DNA of 6,061 bases from JBOGEN01 sp050743265 (lineage in GTDB: Bacteria; Actinomycetota; Actinomycetes; JBOGEN01): positions 1 to 6,061 of the forward strand of contig JBOGEN010000218.1 in NCBI GenBank assembly GCA_050743265.1. Reading direction: 5' to 3'. The position numbers and the translations under genes are program-made. Below, piece by piece: positions 1 through 5,353 of the stretch (its first letter is position 1; each line of letters begins with the position of its first letter). The notes beneath the pieces are model-generated. The model was not told the origin of the DNA. It saw nothing but the letters and a program-made list of their open reading frames with translations, and did no database searches.

Positions 1-2
1 GG

Positions 3-938
3 CTCTCCCCGGTGCTGGCCGGGCTCGCCTGGATCGGCCAGGGCGCTGGGGACCCGCTGGAGCGGCGCAGCGCCGAGGCCCTGCCCGCGTACGTCGCCGC
101 CGAGGCTGCGACTCCGCGGCACCCCCGCACGCTCGTGCTGCGCCAGGACGACGGCGGGCGCGTGCGGTACGCCGTCCTGCGTGACGCGGGCCCGACCCTG
201 GGCGCCTCGGAGACCGCCCCGCGCGCCGAGACGCAGGGCAGGCTCGACAGGCTCGTCGCGGACATCATGTCGGCGAGCGGCGGCGGGGACGAGGCCAGGC
301 AGCTCGCCGCGTTCGGCGCCCGGTACGTGCTCGTCACCGGCTCCGTGCAGCCCTCGATCATCGAACGCCTCGACGCCGTGCCCGGCATCGACCGGGTGAG
401 CACCGAGCGCTCGTCCGCTCTGTGGCGGCTGCGCGGGTCGCAGGCGCGTCTCGTCCTGCGGTCGGAGGACGGGCAGGACGAGACCCCGCTGCCCTCCGGG
501 CGGATCGGTGCGGAGACTCCGCTGCCCCCAGGTGACCCGGGCCGCCGGCTCGTCCTCGCCGAGCAGGCCGACGAGGGCTGGACGGCCACCGTGGACGGCC
601 AGGTCGCACAGCCGGTCACCATCGACGGCTGGGCCCAAGGCTTCGAGATCCCGGCCTCCGGCGGCCGCCTCGTGCTGTCCCACGAGAGCGACAGCGCGCT
701 CCAGTGGACGATCCTCCAGGCCCTCCTGGCGTTCGCCGCCCTCGTCATGGCCCTGCCCGGCGCCCGGACGACGGAGGAGCCCGAGGCGGCACCCCCGCCC
801 ACCCTGGCCGATCCCCAGCCCGGGCCGCGCAGCCGCAGCGGTCGGGGGTCCTCCGGCTCGGGCGGGCGGCGTGGTCGACGGCGGCGCGGACGCCGGAGCA
901 GGCAGCCCGTACCGGCCCGCTCCCGGAGGAGGTCGTGA
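3..938 (+). CDS. Glycosyltransferase family 2-type membrane protein, C-terminal part (5'-truncated by the window)
   Basis: The frame is open from the first complete codon (position 3) to the TGA at 936-938, so only the last 311 residues are seen; any start codon inside is not the true start. The fragment begins in what looks like the end of a hydrophobic helix (SPVLAGLAWIG), continues as a soluble domain with family-like stretches (FGARYVLVTG, ALWRLRG, GWTATVDGQ, IDGWAQGFEIP), then has one predicted membrane helix (about 699-761). By the positive-inside rule the soluble domain would be outside the cell and the tail inside. The tail is extreme: about 16 Arg in the last 36 residues. These features match, from memory, the C-terminus of the roughly 1000-residue actinobacterial glycosyltransferases that precede DUF5719. 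The catalytic GT-A domain is not in the window, so the enzyme class rests on C-terminal resemblance and context. It is coupled to the next gene by a 4-base overlap. Confidence 0.75.
   Translation, partial: LSPVLAGLAWIGQGAGDPLERRSAEALPAYVAAEAATPRHPRTLVLRQDDGGRVRYAVLRDAGPTLGASETAPRAETQGRLDRLVADIMSASGGGDEARQLAAFGARYVLVTGSVQPSIIERLDAVPGIDRVSTERSSALWRLRGSQARLVLRSEDGQDETPLPSGRIGAETPLPPGDPGRRLVLAEQADEGWTATVDGQVAQPVTIDGWAQGFEIPASGGRLVLSHESDSALQWTILQALLAFAALVMALPGARTTEEPEAAPPPTLADPQPGPRSRSGRGSSGSGGRRGRRRRGRRSRQPVPARSRRRS
925..932 (+). promoter_or_regulatory. Ribosome binding site for the DUF5719 gene
   Basis: GGAGGAGG lies inside the end of the glycosyltransferase reading frame, with its first GGAGG ending 5 bases before the GTG at 935. 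It is the strongest Shine-Dalgarno match nearby and decides the start of the DUF5719 gene against the much earlier in-frame ATG at 704. Confidence 0.8.
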
Positions 939-2398
939 CCCGACCCCTCCAGTCCCTGCTCACCGTGCTGGCGGTTCTCGTCGCCGTGTCCGGTCTCGCC
1001 CTGCTCACCAGGCCGGGCCAGGACCGCCTCGAGCCCGCCGGTGTGGTGTCGCGCGTCCCGGTGACGCAGGCCAGCGTCGCCTGCCCGGACCCGCGCCGGA
1101 CGGGCGACGACTACGACGTCCAGGTGCACTCGGTCACCCCCTCCACCGACGTGGAGGACCTGCCCTCAGGCGAGGCGACGGTCGCGGCCCTGGAGCCCGG
1201 CGGCGAGGACGTCCTCTCGACCGTCCGGGAGCGGGACCGCATCACGACGACCACGCAGCAGTCCGGAAGCGCGCCCGCGCTCACCGTCCGGGCGTCACAG
1301 TCTCTTGCGCCGGGTCTGGCGGCCGAGCAGCACAGCCTCATCCCGGACGGGGACATGCGCGGCCTCGCCGCCACCGCGTGTCCCGCGCCGGGCACGGACT
1401 CCTGGTTCGTGGGCGGCGGCAGCGAGGTCGGGCAGCGCTCGACCGTGCTGCTCACGAACACCGAGCCCGCACCCGCGCAGGTCGACGTGACGCTCTTCGG
1501 CGAGGACGGACCGCTCGAGGCGAGCGGTGGCCGCGGCGTCGTCGTCGGCGCGCGGCAGCAGGAGGTGCTCCGGATCGACGCCCTGGCGCCGGGTGCCGAC
1601 GTGACCGCCGTCCACGTCGAGGCGACCACCGGCCGGGTGGCGTCGGCCGTGCACGACACGGAGGTCGACGGACTGACGCCGCGGGGTACCGACTGGGTGC
1701 CGTCCGCCGGGGCACCCCGTCGCACGATGCTGCTCCCCGGCATGGTCGAGGGCGCCGGCCTGCGGCGGCTGCACCTGCTCGCGCCGGGGGAGACGGACGC
1801 GGTCGTCCAGCTCGAGGTGATCACCCCCGAGCGGACGTTCGTCCCGACGGGACAGGAGGTCGTGCAGGTCCCCGCGAGACGGGTGAAGAGCGTCGACCTC
1901 ACGAAGGTCCTGGCCGGGGAGCCCGCGGCCATCCGGCTGAAGTCCGACGTCCCGATGCTCGCAGGGGCCGAGAGTCGTACTGGCAACGAGACAGGCACCG
2001 CCGACGTGGCGTACTCCGCGCCGACGCCGGCACTGGCAGGTCCCGTCACGACGCTCGGCAACGCATCGGACGACGTCGCCACGTCGGCGCTCTACCTCAC
2101 CGCCCCGAAGAGCACCGGCACGGTCGAGGTCACGACGCTGCCGGCGAACGGGAAGCCCACCACGAAGCGGGTGAAGGTCCCGGGGCAGACCACCGTCCGG
2201 GTGGCGCTCAAGGGCAAGGGGACGTTCGGTGCCGTGGTGACCCCGCAGCCCGGGTCCGGCCCCGTGCACGCGGCCCGTGTGCTCAGCCACGACGCCCCTG
2301 GCGCGCCGCTGCTGACGGTGCAGGCGCTCCGGACCTTGCCGGTGACGGTGGCCGTGCCCGAGGTTGCCGCCGACCAGTCGTCGGGGCTGTACGGATGA
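935..2398 (+). CDS. DUF5719 family protein, membrane-anchored extracytoplasmic
   Basis: A 487-residue protein of unknown function. The GTG at 935 was chosen because it follows a strong GGAGGAGG, overlaps the upstream stop (GTGA), and puts a hydrophobic segment (residues about 5-24, LQSLLTVLAVLVAVSGLALL) directly at the N-terminus after Arg3, as a signal anchor or uncleaved signal peptide; no clear AxA cleavage site follows. The rest is rich in Val, Thr and Gly, with short alternating stretches typical of beta-sandwich domains, and contains a family-like segment near residues 154-175 (DSWFVGGGSEVGQRSTVLLTN). Only two cysteines are present, Cys50 and Cys149, both in the predicted exported part, so a single disulfide is likely (inference). 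The family is typically encoded just after a large family 2 glycosyltransferase, suggesting a joint role in envelope glycan assembly; the activity is unknown. Stop is TGA at 2396-2398, and it converges on the next gene. Confidence 0.85.
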   Translation: MTRPLQSLLTVLAVLVAVSGLALLTRPGQDRLEPAGVVSRVPVTQASVACPDPRRTGDDYDVQVHSVTPSTDVEDLPSGEATVAALEPGGEDVLSTVRERDRITTTTQQSGSAPALTVRASQSLAPGLAAEQHSLIPDGDMRGLAATACPAPGTDSWFVGGGSEVGQRSTVLLTNTEPAPAQVDVTLFGEDGPLEASGGRGVVVGARQQEVLRIDALAPGADVTAVHVEATTGRVASAVHDTEVDGLTPRGTDWVPSAGAPRRTMLLPGMVEGAGLRRLHLLAPGETDAVVQLEVITPERTFVPTGQEVVQVPARRVKSVDLTKVLAGEPAAIRLKSDVPMLAGAESRTGNETGTADVAYSAPTPALAGPVTTLGNASDDVATSALYLTAPKSTGTVEVTTLPANGKPTTKRVKVPGQTTVRVALKGKGTFGAVVTPQPGSGPVHAARVLSHDAPGAPLLTVQALRTLPVTVAVPEVAADQSSGLYG

Positions 2399-2410
2399 TG
2401 AGCCGGCGTG

Positions 2411-2450
2411 ACGGGGGCTGACACGGCGACACGGAAGCTGATACGGCGAC
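2411..2450. repeat. Imperfect tandem duplication, two 20-bp units
   Basis: Positions 2411-2430 and 2431-2450 are two adjacent 20-bp copies matching at 17 of 20 positions. The core is GCTGACACGGCGAC (2417-2430) against GCTGATACGGCGAC (2437-2450). It lies in the 67-bp gap between the convergent ends of the DUF5719 gene and the zincin-like gene, so it affects no protein. It may be a replication-slippage duplication or a protein-binding site; I see no convincing intrinsic terminator here. Confidence 0.75.
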
Positions 2451-2465
2451 GGCGCGGCCTCGTGC

Positions 2466-2960
2466 TCAGCCGTCCTCGTCGTCGAGGCCCTCGCCGTAGC
2501 CGGGGTCGATCTCCTGGGGGTTGAGCCCGAGCAGGTCGGCGACCTCCTCGACGATCACGTCGTGCACGAGGGCCTCCAGGTCCTGCGGGTCGGAGGCGCG
2601 GGCCTCGAGCGGCCGGCGGTAGACGACGACACGTGCGGGGTTGTCCCCGGCTGCCGCGTACGTGCGCGCGAGCAGCACCTGCTCGTCGTCGTCCTGCCGC
2701 ACCGCCTGACGCGCGGGGGGCACCTCGGCCACGGCGAACTCGACCTCGGACAGTTCGCGCTCCCAGCGCTGCTCGAGCCGGCCGACCGACCGTTCCACCA
2801 AGTCGTCGAACCGCTCCGCGCGGGTGCGGGCGAGCGGGACACGCTCGGGGGCGAGAGGCCCTCGCAGGCCGTGTCCCCGCCGGTCACGGCGCCGCCGGCC
2901 CCCCTGGTCCCGCAGGGGTACGACGGGCTCCCGGGCCGGGGACGAGGGGTGGGGTCGCAC
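2466..2960 (-). CDS. Zincin-like metallopeptidase family protein (DUF1025/PF06262 type) with degenerate active site
   Basis: A 164-residue protein. Family signatures are RRDRRGHGLRGPLAPERVPL (residues about 24-43), RTRAERFDDLV (45-55), a WERELSEVEFAVAEVP stretch (66-81), VVVYRRPLEARA (111-122) and the helix that should hold the metal site, LVHDVIVEEVADLLGL (131-146). Classical family members have HExxHH or HExxH there; here only His133 remains, followed by Asp134, with Val137 where the second His should be. A conventional zinc peptidase activity is therefore doubtful. Actinobacterial orthologues such as Rv3259 are, as I recall, also divergent, which points to a shared non-peptidase role. The C-terminus is acidic (DDEDG). 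I chose the GTG at 2958-2960 (complement): it sits 6 bases after a TACCCT -10 element, has no Shine-Dalgarno, and suits leaderless translation. A longer frame would overlap the divergent DUF3499 gene. Function unknown. Confidence 0.82.
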   Translation of the reverse strand: MRPHPSSPAREPVVPLRDQGGRRRRDRRGHGLRGPLAPERVPLARTRAERFDDLVERSVGRLEQRWERELSEVEFAVAEVPPARQAVRQDDDEQVLLARTYAAAGDNPARVVVYRRPLEARASDPQDLEALVHDVIVEEVADLLGLNPQEIDPGYGEGLDDEDG

Positions 2961-2966
2961 GCCTGC

Positions 2967-2972
2967 AGGGTA
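2967..2972 (-). promoter_or_regulatory. Predicted -10 element of a leaderless promoter for the zincin-like gene
   Basis: On the minus strand TACCCT fits the actinobacterial TAnnnT -10 pattern and ends 6 bases before the GTG start, so transcription would begin at or next to the start codon. No Shine-Dalgarno precedes the GTG, and no clear -35 hexamer is visible 16-18 bases upstream, which is common for this promoter type. Confidence 0.5.
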
Positions 2973-2992
2973 GTCCGTGCCGGGGTCGCCCC

Positions 2993-3040
2993 GGCCCCGG
3001 GCTGGGCAGGAGTCGCCCGCCCGGCCCTGTGCCCGGGGCC
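2993..3040. repeat. 10-bp perfect inverted repeat in the divergent promoter region
   Basis: GGCCCCGGGC at 2993-3002 pairs perfectly with GCCCGGGGCC at 3031-3040, separated by 28 bases. It lies between the two divergent start codons, about 33 bp upstream of the zincin-like GTG at its nearer arm. It could be a dimeric regulator site, but in sequence this GC-rich a 10-bp match is only moderately surprising. Confidence 0.5.
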
Positions 3041-3063
3041 CTGACCTGGCCTTCCGTCCCGGG

Positions 3064-3089
3064 GGCCGCGACACGCTCAGCACGCGGCC
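3064..3089. repeat. 7-bp inverted repeat upstream of the DUF3499 promoter
   Basis: GGCCGCG (3064-3070) and CGCGGCC (3083-3089) are perfect complements around a 12-base centre. The centre-to-centre spacing of the arms is 19 bases, nearly two helical turns, so both arms would lie on about the same DNA face. It ends about 32 bp before the predicted -10 of DUF3499, a position suited to an operator or activator site. Unproven. Confidence 0.35.
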
Positions 3090-3121
3090 TGGGGGTCGTG
3101 GCGGGAGATCGGCCCGCAGGG

Positions 3122-3127
3122 TACTTT
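3122..3127 (+). promoter_or_regulatory. Predicted -10 element of a leaderless promoter for DUF3499
   Basis: TACTTT, in a rare AT-rich patch of this GC-rich region (GTACTTTTCG), ends 8 bases before the GTG at 3136. There is no Shine-Dalgarno between it and the start, so the transcript probably begins at or within a base or two of the GTG. No good TTGACA-like -35 is seen. Confidence 0.55.
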
Positions 3128-3135
3128 TCGCCCTC

Positions 3136-3489
3136 GTGAGCCCCGTCCGCCGCTGCTCGCGTACCGCGTGCACCAAGCCCGCCGTCGCCACGCTCACCTA
3201 CGTCTACGCGGACTCCACGGCGGTCCTCGGACCCCTCGCCACGTACGCCGAGCCGCACTGCTACGACCTGTGTGCGGCCCACTCGGAGCGGCTCACCGCC
3301 CCCCGCGGCTGGGAGATCGTCCGGCTCGCCCCGGACCCGGAGGCGCTCCGGCCGAGCAGCGACGACCTCGAGGCCCTGGCGGACGCGGTCAGGGAGGCGG
3401 CCCGCCCGGCCGCACCGGGCCCGCCACCGCCCGGAGTCGAGGTCGGGCGCCGGGGGCACCTCCGGGTGCTCCGCCTGCCGGAGCCCTGA
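3136..3489 (+). CDS. DUF3499 family protein, putative metal-binding
   Basis: A 117-residue protein, mainly recognised from its N-terminal half: SPVRRCSRTAC (residues 2-12), the stretch ATLTYVYADSTAVLGPLATY (18-37), then EPHCYDLCAAH (39-49) and LTAPRGWEIVRL. It is the counterpart of M. tuberculosis Rv3258c as I recall it. Cys7, Cys12, Cys46 and His49 are spaced as two ligand pairs (CX4C and CX2H), consistent with one bound zinc; this is inferred. The second half (from about residue 60) is variable, rich in Ala, Pro and Gly, and has an acidic-then-helical segment (SSDDLEALADAVREAA). No signal peptide or membrane segment, so probably cytoplasmic. The GTG start is supported by the conserved SPVRRCSR immediately after it and by the -10 element just upstream. 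It is divergent from the zincin-like gene. Function unknown. Confidence 0.88.
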   Translation: MSPVRRCSRTACTKPAVATLTYVYADSTAVLGPLATYAEPHCYDLCAAHSERLTAPRGWEIVRLAPDPEALRPSSDDLEALADAVREAARPAAPGPPPPGVEVGRRGHLRVLRLPEP

Positions 3490-3502
3490 CCCGCGCCCCG
3501 GT

Positions 3503-3530
3503 TCAAGGGATGCGGCGGACGGGTCGATAC
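3503..3530 (+). promoter_or_regulatory. Candidate alternative-sigma promoter (sigma-28/WhiG-FliA-like) before the zinc-ribbon gene
   Basis: TCAA (3503-3506), 16 bases, then GTCGATAC (3523-3530) resembles the sigma-28 family pattern TAAA-N14-16-GCCGATAA (3 of 4 and 6 of 8 positions). The same stretch also partly fits a SigF/SigB-like pattern: GGTTC (3500-3504), 16 bases, GGGTC (3521-3525). It is placed well: 13 bases after the DUF3499 stop and about 50 bases before the next start codon. Which sigma factor, if either, cannot be decided from sequence alone. Confidence 0.4.
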
Positions 3531-3569
3531 CCCTTCCCGTCGTGACGGCTCCGCTCGGGGCCCGGCTCG

Positions 3570-3574
3570 GGAGG
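3570..3574 (+). promoter_or_regulatory. Ribosome binding site for the zinc-ribbon gene
   Basis: GGAGG, within GGGAGGGA, lies 7 bases before the ATG at 3582. Its strength is the best single argument that this short frame is a translated gene, and it contrasts with the leaderless start of the DUF3499 gene just upstream. Confidence 0.8.
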
Positions 3575-3581
3575 GACACGG

Positions 3582-3836
3582 ATGCCACGAAAGGGACGCG
3601 AGACCACGCCGTCCAGCGGGACGACGCCCGGTTCGCTGACCCAGGCCGGCTCGGGCTACCTGACGGCGTGCCACGCCTGCGCGAGCACCCGGGTGACCCG
3701 GATCGCGATGCGGCTGACCGACGGGACGCCTGTCGACTTCACCTCGTGTCACGCGTGCGAGAGCAGGTCGTGGGAGGCCGACGGCATGCCGCTCGCGGTC
3801 GACGAGGTGCTGCTGCGGGCGCGCAAGCCCCGCTGA
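3582..3836 (+). CDS. Small zinc-ribbon protein of unknown function
   Basis: An 84-residue protein and the only complete gene here with an ATG start. After a basic, Ser/Thr/Gly-rich N-terminal 25 residues there are two near-identical knuckles, CHAC at Cys30/Cys33 and CHAC at Cys56/Cys59, 22 residues apart: the layout of a four-cysteine zinc ribbon. Between them is RIAMRLTDGTPVDFTSC, and after them SRSWEADGMPLAVDEVLLRARKPR, which resembles hypothetical proteins I recall next to phosphomannomutase genes in other actinobacteria. No membrane segment or signal peptide. The fold suggests binding to nucleic acid, RNA polymerase or a protein partner, but nothing in the sequence selects one. It has its own strong ribosome binding site, a candidate promoter in the 92-bp gap before it, and is separated from manB by 110 bp with a second promoter, so it is probably expressed separately. 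Confidence 0.82.
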   Translation: MPRKGRETTPSSGTTPGSLTQAGSGYLTACHACASTRVTRIAMRLTDGTPVDFTSCHACESRSWEADGMPLAVDEVLLRARKPR

Positions 3837-3843
3837 CGACCCG

Positions 3844-3869
3844 CGGGTCACGCACGCTGAGGTGACCCG
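3844..3869. repeat. 8-bp inverted repeat overlapping the manB -35 region
   Basis: CGGGTCAC (3844-3851) and GTGACCCG (3862-3869) are perfect complements around a 10-base centre. The repeat starts 8 bases after the zinc-ribbon stop codon and its right arm overlaps the predicted -35 of manB. It could be a weak terminator hairpin (no T-tract follows) or an operator for manB; the promoter overlap favours the operator reading. A 12-bp palindrome GACCCGCGGGTC (3838-3849) overlaps its left arm. Confidence 0.5.
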
Positions 3870-3885
3870 GTCCGACGGGTAGGCT
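3857..3885 (+). promoter_or_regulatory. Predicted housekeeping promoter of the manB operon
   Basis: CTGAGG (3857-3862), a 17-base spacer and TAGGCT (3880-3885). The -10 is a good match to the actinobacterial TAnnnT consensus; the -35 shares only TGA with TTGACA. Transcription would start near 3892, giving a leader of about 55 bases before the GTG at 3947. Confidence 0.55.
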
Positions 3886-3946
3886 CCCGGCCGTCGGCCG
3901 CCACGCGCGAAGCGGCCTCGGACGTCCTCGAGCCCACGGAGCGCCA

Positions 3947-5353
3947 GTGCCGGACCTCGCCTCGATCGTCAAGGCGTACGACATCCGTGGCCTCGTGCCG
4001 GACCAACTGGACGAGGACGTCGCCCGCGCCGTCGGGGGGGCCTTCGTCCGGACGCTGACCGAGCAGGGTGCGCCCCCCTCGGCGGTGGTGGTCGGACGGG
4101 ACATGCGGCCGTCCTCCCCGGCGCTGGCCGCCGCGTTCGCCGACGGGGTGACATGCCAGGGCGCCGACGTCGTCGACATCGGGCTCGCCTCCACCGACCA
4201 GCTCTACTACGCAAGCGGCTCGCTCGACCTGCCCGGCGCGATGTTCACCGCCAGCCACAACCCGGCCCGCTACAACGGCATCAAGCTGTGCCGTGCCGGC
4301 GCCGCCCCCGTGGGGGCCGAGTCGGGCCTCGTCCGTGTCCGCGAGCTCGCGGAGTCCGGCGTGCCGCCGGTGACGACGCCGGGCAGCATCCGTTCGGCCG
4401 ACCTGCTCGACGCGTACGCCGAGTACCTGCTCGGCCTCGTCCCGATGCCGTCCGGGCGGCGGCTCACCGTGGTCGTCGACGCGGGCAACGGCATGGCCGG
4501 GCACACCGCGCCGGTGGTGCTGTCGCGTATCGACCTCGACCTCGTACCGCTCTACTTCGAGCTGGACGGGTCGTTCCCGAACCACGAGGCCAACCCGATC
4601 GACCCGGCCAACCTGCGCGACCTGCAGGACGCGGTGCGGCGGCACTCCGCCGACGTCGGGCTCGCCTTCGACGGCGACGCCGACCGCTGCTTCTGCGTCG
4701 ACGAGCGCGGCGAGGCGGTCTCCCCGTCCACGCTCACTGCGCTCATCGCGATGCGGATGCTCGCGGACGAGCCGGGTGCGCGCGTCATCCACAACCTCAT
4801 CACCTCGCGGGCGGTGCCCGAGATCGTCGCCGAGCACGGCGGCCAGGCCGTACGGACCCGGGTGGGGCACTCGTTCATCAAGCAGACGATGGCGGAGACG
4901 GGCGCGGTGTTCGGCGGCGAGCACTCCGGCCACTTCTACTTCCGTGACTTCTGGCGGGCCGACTCCGGCATGCTCGCGGCCCTGCACCTGCTGGCCGCGC
5001 TGGCCGGGCAGCCGGCCCCGCTCTCGTCCATGCTCGCCGGGTACCGCCGCTACGCCGCGTCCGGCGAGGTGAACAGCGAGGTGCACGACCAGATGGAGGC
5101 CACGCGCGCCGTCCGGGCCGCCTTCGCCTCGCGGCGGGGGGTCACCATGGACGATCTGGACGGGCTCACCGTGGCGGGTGAGGACTGGTGGTTCAACCTG
5201 CGCCCGTCCAACACCGAGCCGTTGCTGCGGCTGAACGTGGAGGCGGCGGACGACGCGGCGATGGAGGGCCTGAGGGACGAGGTGCTGGCGCTGGTGCGCG
5301 CCGCCCCCGCGCCCGTACCCGTGGACGACCAGGGAGGCGACCGTGCCCACTGA
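3947..5353 (+). CDS. manB: Phosphomannomutase/phosphoglucomutase (alpha-D-phosphohexomutase)
   Basis: This cytoplasmic enzyme interconverts mannose-6-phosphate and mannose-1-phosphate (often also the glucose phosphates), feeding GDP-mannose for mannolipids and other envelope glycans. The 468 residues are full length for the family and all four active-site loops are intact: the phosphoserine loop TASHNP with catalytic Ser103, the Mg-binding loop DGDADR (Asp242, Asp244, Asp246), the sugar-recognition loop GGEHSGH (323-329, Glu325 and Ser327) and the phosphate-binding loop RPSNTEP (419-425). KAYDIRG near the N-terminus is also characteristic. The GTG start follows GGAG with 5 bases of spacing. 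Its last 11 bases overlap the Trm112-like gene, indicating translational coupling. The family cannot reliably be split into mannose and glucose specificity by eye; manB rests on the context, which matches Rv3257c-Rv3256c as I recall it. Confidence 0.94.
   Translation: MPDLASIVKAYDIRGLVPDQLDEDVARAVGGAFVRTLTEQGAPPSAVVVGRDMRPSSPALAAAFADGVTCQGADVVDIGLASTDQLYYASGSLDLPGAMFTASHNPARYNGIKLCRAGAAPVGAESGLVRVRELAESGVPPVTTPGSIRSADLLDAYAEYLLGLVPMPSGRRLTVVVDAGNGMAGHTAPVVLSRIDLDLVPLYFELDGSFPNHEANPIDPANLRDLQDAVRRHSADVGLAFDGDADRCFCVDERGEAVSPSTLTALIAMRMLADEPGARVIHNLITSRAVPEIVAEHGGQAVRTRVGHSFIKQTMAETGAVFGGEHSGHFYFRDFWRADSGMLAALHLLAALAGQPAPLSSMLAGYRRYAASGEVNSEVHDQMEATRAVRAAFASRRGVTMDDLDGLTVAGEDWWFNLRPSNTEPLLRLNVEAADDAAMEGLRDEVLALVRAAPAPVPVDDQGGDRAH

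Noticed and set aside
704..934. In-frame upstream extension of DUF5719 to the ATG at 704.
   Set aside because: The added 77 residues are Pro/Arg/Gly-rich shadow of the glycosyltransferase tail and would bury the hydrophobic N-terminal anchor; GTG 935 has a strong ribosome binding site and the overlap expected of coupled genes.
1111..2290. Two long antisense open frames (323 and 331 codons) across the DUF5719 gene.
   Set aside because: They overlap each other and a well-supported sense gene, and their translations show only GC-driven composition with no motif.
508..2421. A 637-codon plus-strand open frame overlapping both the glycosyltransferase end and DUF5719.
   Set aside because: Translation is dominated by Arg, Pro, Gly and Ala typical of an out-of-frame read, and it spans two genes supported by family features and a ribosome binding site.
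2448..2474. Possible terminator hairpin, GACGGC (2448-2453) with GCCGTC (2469-2474).
   Set aside because: Only 6 bp of stem around a 15-base loop, no T-tract, and it enters the end of the zincin-like coding region; too weak to call.
2562..3139. Plus-strand open frames of 160 and 168 codons opposite the zincin-like gene.
   Set aside because: Their translations lack any motif and cross the divergent promoter; the minus-strand gene has clear family segments.
2961..3197. N-terminal extension of the zincin-like gene to position 3197.
   Set aside because: It would run through the divergent promoter region and overlap the start of DUF3499; the added sequence is low-complexity and not family-like.
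4034..4040. Run of seven G in manB as a possible phase-variable tract.
   Set aside because: It encodes part of an in-frame Val-Gly-Gly-Ala stretch in a housekeeping gene, and a G7 run is unremarkable at this GC content.
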